DNA of 64,000 nt from Pandoraea bronchicola (GCF_902459805.1 NZ_CABPST010000013.1:110006-174005); one strand, 5' to 3'; positions 22,957-32,918 are shown, counted from the stretch's first letter. Notes: generated by a model from the letters alone, not told the origin. Made by a program: numbers and translations.

Positions 22957-24771
22957 ATGAAAGCCACGTCTGTCTTGCCCGCCATCCGGTATGCGATCGT
23001 TCCGAAGTCGCCCGCCGCCCATCTGTTCGAAGTGACTGTCACGGTCTCGAATCCCGCGCCCGAAGGGCAGCGTTTCACGCTGCCCGCGTGGATTCCGGGC
23101 AGCTACATGGTGCGCGAGTTCGCTCGCAATATCGTGACGATCGGGGCGACTTGCCGTGGCCGCAAGGTCGCGCTCGACAAGCTCGACAAGCATACGTGGC
23201 AGGCGGCGCCGTGCAAGGGCACGCTGATCGTGACCTATGAGGTATATGCGTGGGATCTGTCGGTGCGTGCTGCGCATCTCGACGACACGCACGGCTTCTT
23301 CAACGGCACGAGCGTGTTCCTGCGTGTGGAAGGTCAGGCGCAGGCGCCGTGCGAGGTGGACGTGCTGCGTCCGCGCGGCGCGGCGTTCAAGGCGTGGCGT
23401 GTCGCGACTGCACTTGAACCGGCGCAGGGAACGGCCGCGCTCGACTTCGGCCGCTATCTGGCGCTCGACTATGACGAGTTGATCGACTCGCCGGTCGAGA
23501 TGGGTACGTTCGTGCATGGCACGTTCAAGGCCTGCGGCGTGACGCATGAAGTCGCCATCACCGGACCGGTGCCGAATCTCGATCTGGATCGTCTGTTGCG
23601 CGACATGAAGAAGATCTGCGAAGCGCAGATCCGGTTGTTCGAGCCGGGCGCCAGTTCACGCTCGCGTGTGCCGATGTCGCGTTACGTCTTCTTGGTGATG
23701 ACGGCCGGTGACGGCTACGGTGGTCTGGAGCACCGTGCGTCCACGGCATTGCTCGCCAGCCGCAACGACCTGCCGGTGCAGGGCCAGGCGCGCATGAGCG
23801 ACGCTTATCGCGGCTTCCTCGGTCTGGTGAGCCACGAGTATTTCCATACGTGGAACGTCAAGCGCATCAAGCCGGCAGTGTTCGCACCGTACAAACTCGA
23901 TCAGGAGAGCTACACGCGTCTGCTGTGGCTGTTCGAGGGCTTCACGTCGTATTACGACGATCTGATGCTGGTGCGCAGTGGTGTGATTGACGCGGCGGCG
24001 TATTACGAGCTTGTCGCCAAGACAGTGGCCAGCGTGCTGCGCGGCAGCGGCCGTCTCAAGCAGACCGTGGCAGAAAGTTCGTTCGATGCTTGGACGAAGT
24101 ACTACCGTCAGGATGAAAACGCACCGAACGCGATCGTCAGCTATTACACGAAAGGTTCGCTGGTCGCGCTCGCTCTCGATTTGACGATCCGTTCGCAAAC
24201 CCGTGCACAGAAGTCGCTCGACGACATCATGCGTGCGTTGTGGCAACGTTATGGCCGCGATTTCTATCGCGGCTCGCCCGTGGGCATCGACGAAGACGCG
24301 GTGCAGCCGCTCTTTGAAGAGATTTCGGGACTCGATTTATCGGAATTCTTCGCCACGGCGATCAACGGCACGCGTGACTTGCCGCTCGCCGCACTGCTCG
24401 AGCGCGTTGGCCTCACGCTGGCACCGGTGACGCCGGAGGATGGCCGTCCTGCACTGGGCGCGAAGACCGCCAAGCGCGGTGACGATCTCACGCTCGCTCA
24501 GGTGCTCGACGGCGGGGCAGCGCAAGCCGCAGGGCTGTCGGCGGGCGATGCGCTCGTCGCCATCGACGGGCTTCGCGTGACGCCGGGCAACATCGACAAG
24601 CTGCTGGAACGGTATCGCCCGGGCGACCGGGTGACGGTTCACGCCTTCCGGCGCGATGAACTGCGCGAGACTGCGCTCACACTCGACACGCCGGAGATCT
24701 CGCAGTACCGCATCGCCGAGACGCGGGACCGCGCCGCCGCACAGCGCCGCGAGAAATGGCTGTCGGCCTGA
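22957..24771 (+). CDS. M61-family metallopeptidase with PDZ domain
   Basis: 604 residues, of glycyl-aminopeptidase-like M61 type. The N-terminal beta domain (about 1-200) is followed by a gluzincin-type catalytic domain with HEYFH (SHEYFHTWNVKRIKP, near residue 293) and the downstream Glu in LLWLFEGFTSYYDD. A C-terminal PDZ domain covers about residues 500-590 (VLDGGAAQAAGLSAGDALV). No signal peptide is apparent, so it is probably cytoplasmic. It follows dsbC by 48 nt and may be cotranscribed. Confidence 0.9.
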   Translation: MKATSVLPAIRYAIVPKSPAAHLFEVTVTVSNPAPEGQRFTLPAWIPGSYMVREFARNIVTIGATCRGRKVALDKLDKHTWQAAPCKGTLIVTYEVYAWDLSVRAAHLDDTHGFFNGTSVFLRVEGQAQAPCEVDVLRPRGAAFKAWRVATALEPAQGTAALDFGRYLALDYDELIDSPVEMGTFVHGTFKACGVTHEVAITGPVPNLDLDRLLRDMKKICEAQIRLFEPGASSRSRVPMSRYVFLVMTAGDGYGGLEHRASTALLASRNDLPVQGQARMSDAYRGFLGLVSHEYFHTWNVKRIKPAVFAPYKLDQESYTRLLWLFEGFTSYYDDLMLVRSGVIDAAAYYELVAKTVASVLRGSGRLKQTVAESSFDAWTKYYRQDENAPNAIVSYYTKGSLVALALDLTIRSQTRAQKSLDDIMRALWQRYGRDFYRGSPVGIDEDAVQPLFEEISGLDLSEFFATAINGTRDLPLAALLERVGLTLAPVTPEDGRPALGAKTAKRGDDLTLAQVLDGGAAQAAGLSAGDALVAIDGLRVTPGNIDKLLERYRPGDRVTVHAFRRDELRETALTLDTPEISQYRIAETRDRAAAQRREKWLSA

Positions 24772-24814
24772 CGCGTACGATCACTTCGTGTGTGCCGCGC
24801 CGCGTGCGCGAGGT

Positions 24815-25753
24815 TTAACCTTCTACCGGGCCCGGCACTGCCGGGTCGCGGTTCTCTTCCGGACACGATCTCGCGACCGCGAGCATATGCTCGATGAAAA
24901 CCTGCGTCTTGCGCGGGAGAAAGCGTCGCGACGGCGTGACCAGATGCACCGGGCTTGCCGGTAACGACCACTCCGGCAGTACTTTCACGAGACGGCCCGT
25001 GCGCAATGCGTCCTCGGCCAGAATGTCCGTGAGCGCTGCGATGCCGCTGCCGGCCAGCGCCATCTCCTTGACCATCCCCATGCTGTTGACCTGAATCGCG
25101 CCGTGCATGGTGATGTCCGCGCGTTGGCGGCCCCTGTGCAGGGTGTCCGAGTTGAACAGACGGCGTGCGCCTTGCAGGATCACGAAACGATGTCCCGCCA
25201 GTTCGTCGGGCGAGGCAGGCAGGCCCGTAGCGCTCAGGTATAGCGGGCTCGCATACAGACTGCGCGTGAGCATGAGCAGTGGCCGCGCCACGAGTGTGGA
25301 ATCGGAGAGTTGCCCGGCACGAATGGCGACGTCGATACGCTCGGCAATCAGATCGACCTGACGTGAACTCAGATCGACATCCACGGTGATCTCGGGATAG
25401 GCGGCGCAGAAGGTCGCGAGCGGAACCGCCAGCCACTGCGCGGCGAAGTCGCCTGGCGCGGTAATTCGCAGACGTCCGCGCGGCTTGCTCGAGAGCTGCG
25501 AGGCGAAGTCTCGCGTCTCTTCCACCTCTTCGAGAATCGGCAGGCAACGCTCGTAGTACGCCTCGCCCACCTCGGTCAGTTCAAGGCGGCGCGTGGTCTT
25601 GTGCAGCAGCTTCGTGCCAAGACGTGCCTCGAGCCGCGACAGGCGCCGGCTCACCGTCGCCTTGGGCAGATCGAGCCGCTCGCCAGCACGTGTGATGCTG
25701 CCCGAACGCACGACCTCCGCGAAGATCAGCATGTCATTCAGATCGTCAATCAT
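24815..25753 (-). CDS. LysR-type transcriptional regulator
   Basis: A 312-residue LysR-family protein: N-terminal winged HTH (FAEVVRSGSITRAGERLDLP, KATVSRRLSRLEARLG) and a C-terminal effector-binding domain. It is divergently oriented to the azoreductase gene, and the 231-nt gap between them holds a 7-bp inverted repeat, which is the standard LysR layout. It is therefore the likely regulator of azoR, with a quinone, azo compound or other electrophile as the possible inducer; the ligand is unknown. ATG 25753 gives the usual N-terminal length. Confidence 0.9.
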   Translation of the reverse strand: MIDDLNDMLIFAEVVRSGSITRAGERLDLPKATVSRRLSRLEARLGTKLLHKTTRRLELTEVGEAYYERCLPILEEVEETRDFASQLSSKPRGRLRITAPGDFAAQWLAVPLATFCAAYPEITVDVDLSSRQVDLIAERIDVAIRAGQLSDSTLVARPLLMLTRSLYASPLYLSATGLPASPDELAGHRFVILQGARRLFNSDTLHRGRQRADITMHGAIQVNSMGMVKEMALAGSGIAALTDILAEDALRTGRLVKVLPEWSLPASPVHLVTPSRRFLPRKTQVFIEHMLAVARSCPEENRDPAVPGPVEG

Positions 25754-25827
25754 CGCGCGCGCTCCTCGCTCCTGGTGAATGCGGTCATCTGGCGGGCCAT
25801 CCGGCAAGGAAAATGGATCGACAGGGA

Positions 25828-25847
25828 TTGTTCCAAAAAGGGAACAA
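25828..25847. promoter_or_regulatory. inverted repeat between LysR gene and azoR
   Basis: TTGTTCC (25828-25834) and GGAACAA (25841-25847) form a perfect 7-bp inverted repeat around a 6-nt spacer, matching the T-N11-A type sites that LysR regulators bind. It lies in the divergent promoter region, 75 nt from the LysR start and 138 nt from azoR. Confidence 0.6.
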
Positions 25848-25984
25848 ACAATTCGATTTTACCGGCTTGTTTCATTTTTGGGGGTAACTAGAATTCATCT
25901 CAAGCCGGCGCACCATTCACGGCATTCCCGAGATCGGGGCCGGTGCGCACGGATTATCGAACCCCAGGCTCAGGAGCCACTGAA

Positions 25985-26584
25985 ATGACCACGATTCTGC
26001 AAATCAATTCCGCCGCCCGCTCGCAAGGCGCTAACTCGACCACGCTCGCTAACGAATCGGTGGCGCAACTGGTCGCGAAGCACCCCGGTGCCAAGGTCGT
26101 TGTGCGTGACCTGCTGACTGACGGCGTGCCGCATCTGGACGAAGCCGTGATCGGCGCATTTTTCACGCCGGAAGATCAGCGCTCGGCCGAACAGAAGGCC
26201 ATCATCGCGCGCAGCGACGAGCTGATCGCCGAAATTCAGGCCGCCGACTATGTGGTGTTCGGTGTGCCGCTGTACAACTTCCAGGTGCCGACGCAACTCA
26301 AGGCGTACTTCGACTGGATCGCTCGTGCCCGCGTGACCTTCCGTTACCGTGAAGACGGCAGCGTGGAAGGCCTGATTCAGGGCAAGAAGGTGATCGTGGC
26401 GTTTGCACGCGGCGGCAACTACAAGGACACGCCGGCTGACAGCCAGACGCCGTACCTCAAGACGATTCTTGGCTTCCTCGGCATGACGGACGTGACGTTC
26501 ATCTTCGCCGAAGGGCTGGCACGTGGTCCGGAGTCGGCCGCGGCCGGCTTCGCGAACGCTCGCGAAGCCATCGCTGCGCTCTGA
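25985..26584 (+). CDS. azoR: FMN-dependent NADH-azoreductase AzoR
   Basis: A 199-residue flavodoxin-fold quinone/azo reductase. The N-terminal FMN phosphate-binding segment ([13 protein letters not shown]), the middle [16 protein letters not shown] loop and ARGGNY near residue 140 are typical of AzoR enzymes. It performs two-electron NADH-dependent reduction of quinones or azo dyes in the cytosol. The divergent LysR gene and palindrome suggest inducible expression. A pirin gene follows 56 nt later on the same strand. Confidence 0.92.
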   Translation: MTTILQINSAARSQGANSTTLANESVAQLVAKHPGAKVVVRDLLTDGVPHLDEAVIGAFFTPEDQRSAEQKAIIARSDELIAEIQAADYVVFGVPLYNFQVPTQLKAYFDWIARARVTFRYREDGSVEGLIQGKKVIVAFARGGNYKDTPADSQTPYLKTILGFLGMTDVTFIFAEGLARGPESAAAGFANAREAIAAL

Positions 26585-26640
26585 GCCTTCGGGCCGACGC
26601 CGTCACTTACCGCTGTCCCCCGCACGCGCAGGTCTTCTCA

Positions 26641-27540
26641 ATGGCAAATCCGGCGCCCTTGCATCCGCGTCAGACAAAGCGTCAGGCCGCCCATGCCGAC
26701 GCGAGCGCCACGCCGCGCGTGCTTCCCGTCTCCCGTCCCGGCCGATGTGCGGCCGCAGCGGGGGCGGGTGTTTTCGATCAGGTCGACGAGACGGACCCGT
26801 TTCTGTCGATCGACATCTTCCGCCGCCACGGCGCTTGCATACCGCCGCATCCGCATGCGGGATGTGGGGTGGCAACCTACCTGTTCCCTGAATCGGCGAC
26901 CTCGTTGCGCTGCCGTCACGCCCATGGCGGCGACGATGCGGTGCGTCCCGGCGATTTGCTCTGGCTGGAAGCCAACTGCGGCACGGTGCATGAAGATGTT
27001 CCCGATGACGCTCGCGCCACGGTGCGCGGCGTACGGATGATCGTCAATCGTGCGGGGCGTCACGCACACGGTGCCCCCGGGCAGACCGTGGTCCGTGCGG
27101 ACGCCATGCCACGCTGGTGCGAAGGCGCTGTCGATCTGACGCTGGTCTGCGGCCAATGGGGCGAGCGTGTGGTGGCGCGTGCGGAAGGTGAGCGCACCAC
27201 GTTGTTGCAGCTCGATTGGCGCGACGATGAATTGCGCACGCTGAACATTCCGTGCGATGGCCGTCGTTGGATGGCGCTGATTGCGCAGGGCGAGGCGGCG
27301 CTTGCCGGTCACGCGTTGCGCGCGGAGGGGGGCGGGGCGCAGGCCTTGCTTCTGCCGCCCGGCGTATGGCAACTGGCCGGGCGCAGCGGTGCCCGCCTGA
27401 TGCTCGCGGGTGGCGAGCCGCTCGGCGAACCTGTGGTCTATCGCGGCAACTTCGCTGCGCGTGACGAAAGCGATCTCGTCACACTCACGCGTCGTTATCA
27501 GCAGGGCTCGATGGGCACACTGTCACCCATCACGGAGTAA
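26641..27540 (+). CDS. pirin family protein
   Basis: A 299-residue bicupin. The N-terminal cupin carries the metal-binding HPHAG (IPPHPHAGCGVATYLF, near residue 63) and later histidines (HAHGGDD, GTVHED) typical of pirins, which are often quercetin-2,3-dioxygenases or redox-sensing proteins. The first 40 residues are a variable basic extension. It is in the same direction as azoR and ends before a bidirectional terminator, so the two probably form an operon that responds to aromatic or redox stress. Confidence 0.8.
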   Translation: MANPAPLHPRQTKRQAAHADASATPRVLPVSRPGRCAAAAGAGVFDQVDETDPFLSIDIFRRHGACIPPHPHAGCGVATYLFPESATSLRCRHAHGGDDAVRPGDLLWLEANCGTVHEDVPDDARATVRGVRMIVNRAGRHAHGAPGQTVVRADAMPRWCEGAVDLTLVCGQWGERVVARAEGERTTLLQLDWRDDELRTLNIPCDGRRWMALIAQGEAALAGHALRAEGGGAQALLLPPGVWQLAGRSGARLMLAGGEPLGEPVVYRGNFAARDESDLVTLTRRYQQGSMGTLSPITE

Positions 27541-27604
27541 CGCCGTCGTTCGCAAGCCGATTGCGAATGCGGCCGACCTTGGTCGCTGCGAGAGAGGGAA
27601 AGCA

Positions 27605-27642
27605 AAACGGGGATCCGGGCATGGTGCCCGTATCCCCGTTTC
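27605..27642. terminator. bidirectional terminator between pirin and TonB receptor genes
   Basis: AAACGGGGAT (27605-27614) pairs with ATCCCCGTTT (27632-27641), and the intervening CGGGC/GCCCG extends the stem. It sits between two convergent genes and has A/T runs at both ends. Confidence 0.7.
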
Positions 27643-27660
27643 CGGTTTACCGAAGGGCGA

Positions 27661-29943
27661 TCACTGATGGAAGTTCAGCGTCAGCATGGCGGTGCGGCCC
27701 GGGGCCCACGTGGCGTAGATCGGGTAGGCGCTCGAGTAATACTTCTTGTCGAAGATGTTCTGCACGTTCAGTTGCAGATCGACGGCGCGCGATACGCGGT
27801 ACGTCGCCATGGCATCGAAGCGTGCATAACCGGGGGTCCACTTGCGCGTGGTGGACGATACCGACGCGTAGGTGAGGCTCGAGAGCGTCATGCCCGCGCC
27901 GAGCGTGAATTTCGGCATCACTTCGTAGTCGGTCCACAGCGTGAGGTTGTGCTTGGGCACCATCACCATCGGCAGACCATTCGAGCCCGGGGCGGCGCCC
28001 GGGCCGGCGTCGGTCGTGATCGCGTTCAGATAGGAATAGCCGCCGAACACGCGCCAGTGGTTCGTCAGGCTGCCAGCCCAGCCGAGTTCGGCACCGCGCA
28101 CGCGCTGGCTGCCCGCGTTGATCGTGCCGCCGAGGCCATCCGAGACGCGCGCATTCGTCTTGTCCGTCTGGAACAGCGCGGCGGTGAGTGACAGGCGCTG
28201 ATCGATGACATCCCACTTCGCACCGACTTCGATGTTGCGGCTGCGTTCTGGCGCAAGGTTCTTGTTCGTCGTGGTGAGCTGGTCGGTACCGCCACCCAGG
28301 CCGCTGTTCGCCCCCGGCGGGTTGGCCGACGTGCCGTACGACGCATACAGGCTTAGCGACGGCAGCACCTTGTAGATCACGCCCAACTGGAAGCTGAACA
28401 GATTCGAGATGTTCTTCAGGTCGGGCGCACCCGCTTGCACGGCGTGTACGTCGAAGCGATCGAAGCGTGCGCCGGCGTTGATCAGCCAGCGATCCGAGAG
28501 CTTTACGCTGTCGAACAGGTAGGCTGACGCGACGTCGGTGCGCGTGTTGGTCGCAGCGCCCGGGAAGCTCTTGTCGCCGTTGAGCACGAGGCTGCCGGTC
28601 CAGGGGTTGTCCGGATTCCAGTTGCCGATGGTCGTGCAGTTGTAAGCCACCGAGCACGGACCGCCCGAGCGGATGTTGTTGCCCGCGCTGTCGGCAACGA
28701 GATAGCCCTCGTAGCGGGTTTGCTCGTTACTGAATTCGACGCCACCGGTGAGCGTGTGCTCGAAGCCAAACAGCGTGGCCTTGCCCGTGAGTTCGGTCTG
28801 GTTGGCGATACTGTTGGTCGCGTACTTCCCGCTCTTGGCTTGCAGCGAAATGATGTTCGATGCGGCCGACTGGAACTGCGGGTTCGTGGCGACGTAATCG
28901 AGCGTGGAGCGGCCGACCATCGTGGTGTTCTTGATCTTCCACGTATCGTTGATCCGGTGTTCGACCTTGATTTCGCCGGTGTCGGTCTGGCCACGGCGAT
29001 AGTCGCGAGTATTCAGGCCGTAGAACTGATTGCGCTGGAAGCCCCCGTCCGGCGTGCCGCCTGCCGAGCGGAACGGCGCGCTGAAGTCCGGCATGTCGTA
29101 CGAGTTCAGGTGGTAGTAGCTCACCGTCACGGTGGTCGGGCTGTTCAGGCCGAACGCCACCGACGGCGCCACGCCCCAGCGCTTGCTGTAGACGTTGCTG
29201 CGGCCGGCCTGATCGGCGTCGTGGCCCATTACGTTCAGGCGCACGGCCGTCTGATCGTTGACCTGACGGTTCACGTCCATCGTCAGACGTTTGTAGCTGT
29301 TGGTGCCGAGGCCGAGGCTCGCGTTGGTGAAGTCTTCCAGACGCGGGGTCTTGGTCGTGATGTCGATGCTGCCACCGACGGCGCCGCGTCCGGCATAGAC
29401 CGAATCCGGGCCCTTGATGACGCTGATGTTCTCGATGTCGAACGTCTCGCGATTCTGCACGCCGGAATCGCGCATGCCGTCGACGAAGATCGAGTTGCGC
29501 GATTCGAAGCCACGAATGACCGGACGGTCTGCCGACGGGTTCGCGGCGGCGTCGCCACCGATGAAGGTGATGCCGGGCACGATCTTGAGCGCGTCGGCGA
29601 ACGTCGTGGCGTTCGTCTGCTTGATCAGTTCTTCCGGAATGACCGTGATCGAACGCGGCGTGTCACGCAGTGGGGCGACGAACTTGTAAGACGGCAGCGT
29701 CTTCGTCTGCATAGGCGATGGCACCGCATTGTCGTTGACCTGCGTGGTCGGCAGGGTGACGGCGGACGTGGCGGACGTGGCAGACGTCTGCCCGTTGGCC
29801 GGCGAATTTGACGAATCCGGCGACGCGGCCGGGACCGGCTGTGCCGTTTGTGCGTGAGCGCTCAGGGTGGTGACGCTGCCGGCGACGACAAGGGCGCAGG
29901 CGGAGGCGAGCAGACGCTGGCGCGTCTGGAAAGCGGTGGACAT
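27661..29943 (-). CDS. TonB-dependent catecholate-type siderophore receptor (Fiu-like)
   Basis: A 760-residue outer-membrane receptor. The signal peptide ends near residue 32 (TTLSAHAQT), followed by a linker and a plug domain (about 80-230: LRDTPRSITVIPEELI, RPVIRGFESRNSIFVDGMRD, IKGPDSVYAGRGAVGG). A 22-strand barrel follows, ending in an aromatic-rich C-terminus (TLNFHQ). The plug resembles Fiu-type catecholate receptors. It imports ferric siderophore using TonB energy. A Fur-box-like palindrome lies 70 nt upstream, indicating iron repression. The exact siderophore is not deducible. Confidence 0.9.
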   Translation of the reverse strand: MSTAFQTRQRLLASACALVVAGSVTTLSAHAQTAQPVPAASPDSSNSPANGQTSATSATSAVTLPTTQVNDNAVPSPMQTKTLPSYKFVAPLRDTPRSITVIPEELIKQTNATTFADALKIVPGITFIGGDAAANPSADRPVIRGFESRNSIFVDGMRDSGVQNRETFDIENISVIKGPDSVYAGRGAVGGSIDITTKTPRLEDFTNASLGLGTNSYKRLTMDVNRQVNDQTAVRLNVMGHDADQAGRSNVYSKRWGVAPSVAFGLNSPTTVTVSYYHLNSYDMPDFSAPFRSAGGTPDGGFQRNQFYGLNTRDYRRGQTDTGEIKVEHRINDTWKIKNTTMVGRSTLDYVATNPQFQSAASNIISLQAKSGKYATNSIANQTELTGKATLFGFEHTLTGGVEFSNEQTRYEGYLVADSAGNNIRSGGPCSVAYNCTTIGNWNPDNPWTGSLVLNGDKSFPGAATNTRTDVASAYLFDSVKLSDRWLINAGARFDRFDVHAVQAGAPDLKNISNLFSFQLGVIYKVLPSLSLYASYGTSANPPGANSGLGGGTDQLTTTNKNLAPERSRNIEVGAKWDVIDQRLSLTAALFQTDKTNARVSDGLGGTINAGSQRVRGAELGWAGSLTNHWRVFGGYSYLNAITTDAGPGAAPGSNGLPMVMVPKHNLTLWTDYEVMPKFTLGAGMTLSSLTYASVSSTTRKWTPGYARFDAMATYRVSRAVDLQLNVQNIFDKKYYSSAYPIYATWAPGRTAMLTLNFHQ

Positions 29944-30012
29944 ACGTGTGTTCCGGCAGTGGCGTCACCGTCGGACACTTCGCAGGCCGGGCAACGCACG
30001 GTTATCGTTTTT

Positions 30013-30036
30013 GATAATGAGACGGATTCTCATTAC
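30013..30036 (-). promoter_or_regulatory. Fur-box-like palindrome upstream of the TonB receptor
   Basis: GATAATGAGACGGATTCTCATTAC resembles the Fur consensus, with AATGAG and CTCATT arms mirrored around ACGGATT. It lies 70 nt upstream of the receptor start at 29943, where a minus-strand promoter would be expected, and fits iron-dependent repression. Confidence 0.65.
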
Positions 30037-30217
30037 GGGCCGGAAGTGTAATATTTCGGAACATTTCTGTAAACGCTAATCACGTATATCGCGCCGTCAA
30101 TCTCGTCATGTGAAAAATGACACGTGGCAAACGTGATCGCTGGAACGATCGCGTTCGTCACGTCGAGTGCGGGCAGGAAAGGGGGGAGGCAAGACGCGGG
30201 GCGGCTCCCGCGCCGGC

Positions 30218-31186
30218 TCAGTCCGGCAATCGCCAGTTGATGGGCGTCTTGCCGTGTTGCTCGAGGAAGGCGTTGGCGGCGCTGAAGTGGCCGCAGCCGA
30301 GAAAACCGCGATGTGCCGAGAGCGGCGATGGGTGTGGGGCTTCGAGAAGCCGATGGCCGTGACCGGCGAGCAGTGGCGCTTTCGCCTGCGCGTGGCTTCC
30401 CCACAGCAGAAAGACCAGCGGCCCTGGCTGCGCGGCGAGACCAGAGAGCAGCGTGTCGGTGCAGGCTTGCCATCCGCCTGTCTTGAACGGCTTCGCATGA
30501 CTTGCCGCGTTGGCGGCTTCCACGGTCAGCGTGGTGTTGAGCAGCAGCACACCCTGTTTCGCCCAGGCGTCGAGATTGCCATGCGACGGTGGGGGGAACC
30601 CGAGATCGCGCTCGATTTCCTTGTAGATGTTGCGCAGCGACGGCGGCACGCGCACGCCCCGTTGTACGGAAAACGCCAAGCCGTGTGCCTGCGCGATGCC
30701 GTGGTCGTCGCCGTGATAGGGATCTTGCCCGAGGATGACGACCTTGACGTCCTCGGGTGACGTCATGCGAAGCGCGTGGAAGATGTCCGCCGGATAGACG
30801 GTCTTGCCGGCAGCGACTTCGGCGTCGACGAAACGGCACAGCGCCGGGTAAGCCGCGCTCTCGACGAACGGCGAAACCAGTGCCTTCCAGTCGTTGGGCA
30901 AGGCGTCGAACTGATCTTCGATGCGGCCTTTGAGCGGGCCCGCGACATTGGCGTTGTCCGGGCCGGGTTCGGCGGCGGCAGGCAAAGGCTTCGATACGGG
31001 CGTCGAAGGCGTGGCCGACTTCGGTGGACGACCGCGTCGGCGCGCGGGCGGCGCTGCCGCCGCAGAAGGGGTTTGCGGCGGCACGATCGTGTCGGGCGCG
31101 TTGGCCGTCGGCGCTGGCTCGTCGAACAGCGAACCTTGCCGTTCATCGGTTTTCGCCGGGGATGCGGCGCGTGAGCGTGATGTCAT
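30218..31186 (-). CDS. ung: uracil-DNA glycosylase with long N-terminal extension
   Basis: 322 residues, against about 220-230 for typical Ung. The catalytic domain starts near residue 90 and has the water-activating motif GQDPYHG and the HPSPLSAHRG motif, both intact; it removes uracil from DNA to start base-excision repair. The first 85 residues are low-complexity and hold two recognisable short motifs: QGSLF at residues 17-21, which matches the QxxLF beta-clamp-binding pattern, and RRRGRPPK at 49-56, which matches an AT-hook. Both would recruit the enzyme to DNA or the replisome. It is encoded downstream of the CYTH gene. Confidence 0.93.
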   Translation of the reverse strand: MTSRSRAASPAKTDERQGSLFDEPAPTANAPDTIVPPQTPSAAAAPPARRRGRPPKSATPSTPVSKPLPAAAEPGPDNANVAGPLKGRIEDQFDALPNDWKALVSPFVESAAYPALCRFVDAEVAAGKTVYPADIFHALRMTSPEDVKVVILGQDPYHGDDHGIAQAHGLAFSVQRGVRVPPSLRNIYKEIERDLGFPPPSHGNLDAWAKQGVLLLNTTLTVEAANAASHAKPFKTGGWQACTDTLLSGLAAQPGPLVFLLWGSHAQAKAPLLAGHGHRLLEAPHPSPLSAHRGFLGCGHFSAANAFLEQHGKTPINWRLPD

Positions 31187-31268
31187 GCGATAAGTCTGTC
31201 GAATGGGGCGAAGGGGCGAAGGGGCGTGCGCTGGAAACGCAGTGACGCCGGGTATCCAGGTGAAGCGA

Positions 31269-31964
31269 TCAGAGACCGAGCACCTTTTGCCGCAGACGAT
31301 AGCCGCGCTGCGCCTTGCTCACGTTGTCGCTGTGCAGTTCGGGCAGCCACTGGCGCAAGTCCTGCGCGAGTGCGTGGAGAACGCGCTCCCCCTGGCCTTC
31401 GCGGTCGTCGTCTGGCGCATCGAGCAATTCCAGTTCGACTTCGACGAGCGGTGCCGTGTGACGCTTGCCGCCGGCCTCGACGGCGACTTCGCCGCGGTCG
31501 AAAGCAATCTCCACTGCCGTGCCGTCACCCGCGATATAGCGCCATAGGCGTCGCACGAAATTCGTCTCGAACTGTGCGACGACATTCGCACCTTCGGCAC
31601 GCAGCAGATCAGCGGTGGCGGGCACGTCGCAAGCCGCGATCAACTTCGGGAGTTCGAGGGCTTCGCCTTGCACGGCCTGCTCCCACTCGTGACGCACATG
31701 CAGTCCGTCGTGTGCTTCGCCGACCGACTTGAGCGTTTGCAGCCATTGTCCGGCGTGGCCGTCGCGTGCCACGAAGCGTAGTCGCAAAGCTGCCTTGGCG
31801 TTAGCGAGGGCGAGCGAGGGCGTGTCGAAATAGCGATTGACGAGATGGCGTTCGCCGCGGGCATCGGCACCGGGCAAGCGGTCGAGGTGGGAAATCAGCG
31901 CGTCGGCACGTGCGGCGGGCAGGTCGCCGGGAAGGGCAAGTTTGAGTTCGCGTTCGATGGCCAT
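31269..31964 (-). CDS. CYTH-domain (triphosphate tunnel) protein, putative inorganic triphosphatase
   Basis: 231 residues. The N-terminal ExExK signature of the CYTH superfamily is visible as ERELKLAL (residues 4-11), followed by alternating acidic/basic strands such as RYFDTPSLALANAKAALRLR that line a triphosphate tunnel. Bacterial members of this size are usually tripolyphosphatases of the YgiF class, though class IV adenylate cyclase is another CYTH activity. No CHAD domain is fused here. It sits between ung and trpC on the minus strand. Confidence 0.85.
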   Translation of the reverse strand: MAIERELKLALPGDLPAARADALISHLDRLPGADARGERHLVNRYFDTPSLALANAKAALRLRFVARDGHAGQWLQTLKSVGEAHDGLHVRHEWEQAVQGEALELPKLIAACDVPATADLLRAEGANVVAQFETNFVRRLWRYIAGDGTAVEIAFDRGEVAVEAGGKRHTAPLVEVELELLDAPDDDREGQGERVLHALAQDLRQWLPELHSDNVSKAQRGYRLRQKVLGL

Positions 31965-32105
31965 CGGGCCGCTCCTGTGAGGGGGATGCCGTGCGCGCCG
32001 TGCGTCCCAGCACCGTGCAGGTACGATGCGCCTCGCCAGACATCAGGCGGCGTCCCGGGGCGGGCCGCCGTGCCATCGATGGCTTCTGTGACGTGCGATA
32101 GCGCG

Positions 32106-32918
32106 TCAGCGCGGCATGTCGAACAGCGTGGCGAGTGCATCGCCCGGCTCGGGCGCGCGCATGAAGGCTTCGCCGACGAGAAAGGCATTGACGTTGGCCG
32201 CGCGCATGCGCGTCACGTCATCACGCGACAGGATACCCGACTCCGTGACGACCAGACGATCGTCCGGAATGTGTTTGAGCAGGCCCAGCGTCGTGTCGAG
32301 CGACACTTCGAAGTTGTGCAGGTTGCGATTGTTGATGCCCAGCAGCGGCGTGCTCAGTTCGAGCCCGGCGTCCAGCTCGCGGCCGTTGTGGACTTCGACG
32401 AGCACAGCCATGCCCAGTTCGTGGGCTTGGGCCTCGAGTTCGCGCATATGGGCCAGTTCCAGAGCAGCGGCGATGAGCAGGATGCAGTCGGCGCCCATTT
32501 CACGCGCCTCGTAGACCTGATAGGCGTCGATCATGAAATCCTTGCGCAGCACGGGCAGATCGCAGGCGGCACGCGCCGCCTTCAGATACTCGGGCGAGCC
32601 TTGAAAAAATTGCACGTCGGTCAGTACCGACAGACAGGCGGCGCCGCCTTGCTGATACGACTCGGCGATTTGCGGGGGGACGAAGTTCTCGCGAATCACG
32701 CCCTTCGACGGGCTGGCCTTCTTGATTTCGGCGATCACGCCGGGCAGACCGTTGTCGATCTTCGTGCGCATCGCGCCTACGAAATCGCGCGTGCGCAATG
32801 CGCTGTCGCCGACGGTGGCTTCGGCATCGCGGCGCAGGCTCGCCAGGTCACGCACGCGCTTCGCGGCGGCGACTTCTTCGGCCTTCACGGCCAGGATCTT
32901 GTCGAGAACGGTAGACAT
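32106..32918 (-). CDS. trpC: indole-3-glycerol phosphate synthase
   Basis: 270 residues, a TIM-barrel enzyme that converts CdRP to indole-3-glycerol phosphate in tryptophan synthesis. Visible family motifs are [12 protein letters not shown] (active-site Lys region), [12 protein letters not shown] and NNRNL. No fused PRAI (TrpF) domain is present. ATG 32918 is used because the upstream extension to 32990 mirrors intergenic DNA. It follows trpD by 111 nt and is the last gene of the trpG-trpD-trpC block. Confidence 0.96.
   Translation of the reverse strand: MSTVLDKILAVKAEEVAAAKRVRDLASLRRDAEATVGDSALRTRDFVGAMRTKIDNGLPGVIAEIKKASPSKGVIRENFVPPQIAESYQQGGAACLSVLTDVQFFQGSPEYLKAARAACDLPVLRKDFMIDAYQVYEAREMGADCILLIAAALELAHMRELEAQAHELGMAVLVEVHNGRELDAGLELSTPLLGINNRNLHNFEVSLDTTLGLLKHIPDDRLVVTESGILSRDDVTRMRAANVNAFLVGEAFMRAPEPGDALATLFDMPR

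Noticed and set aside
25954-26296. Minus-strand ORFs opposite azoR
   Set aside because: Shadows of a well-recognised azoreductase.
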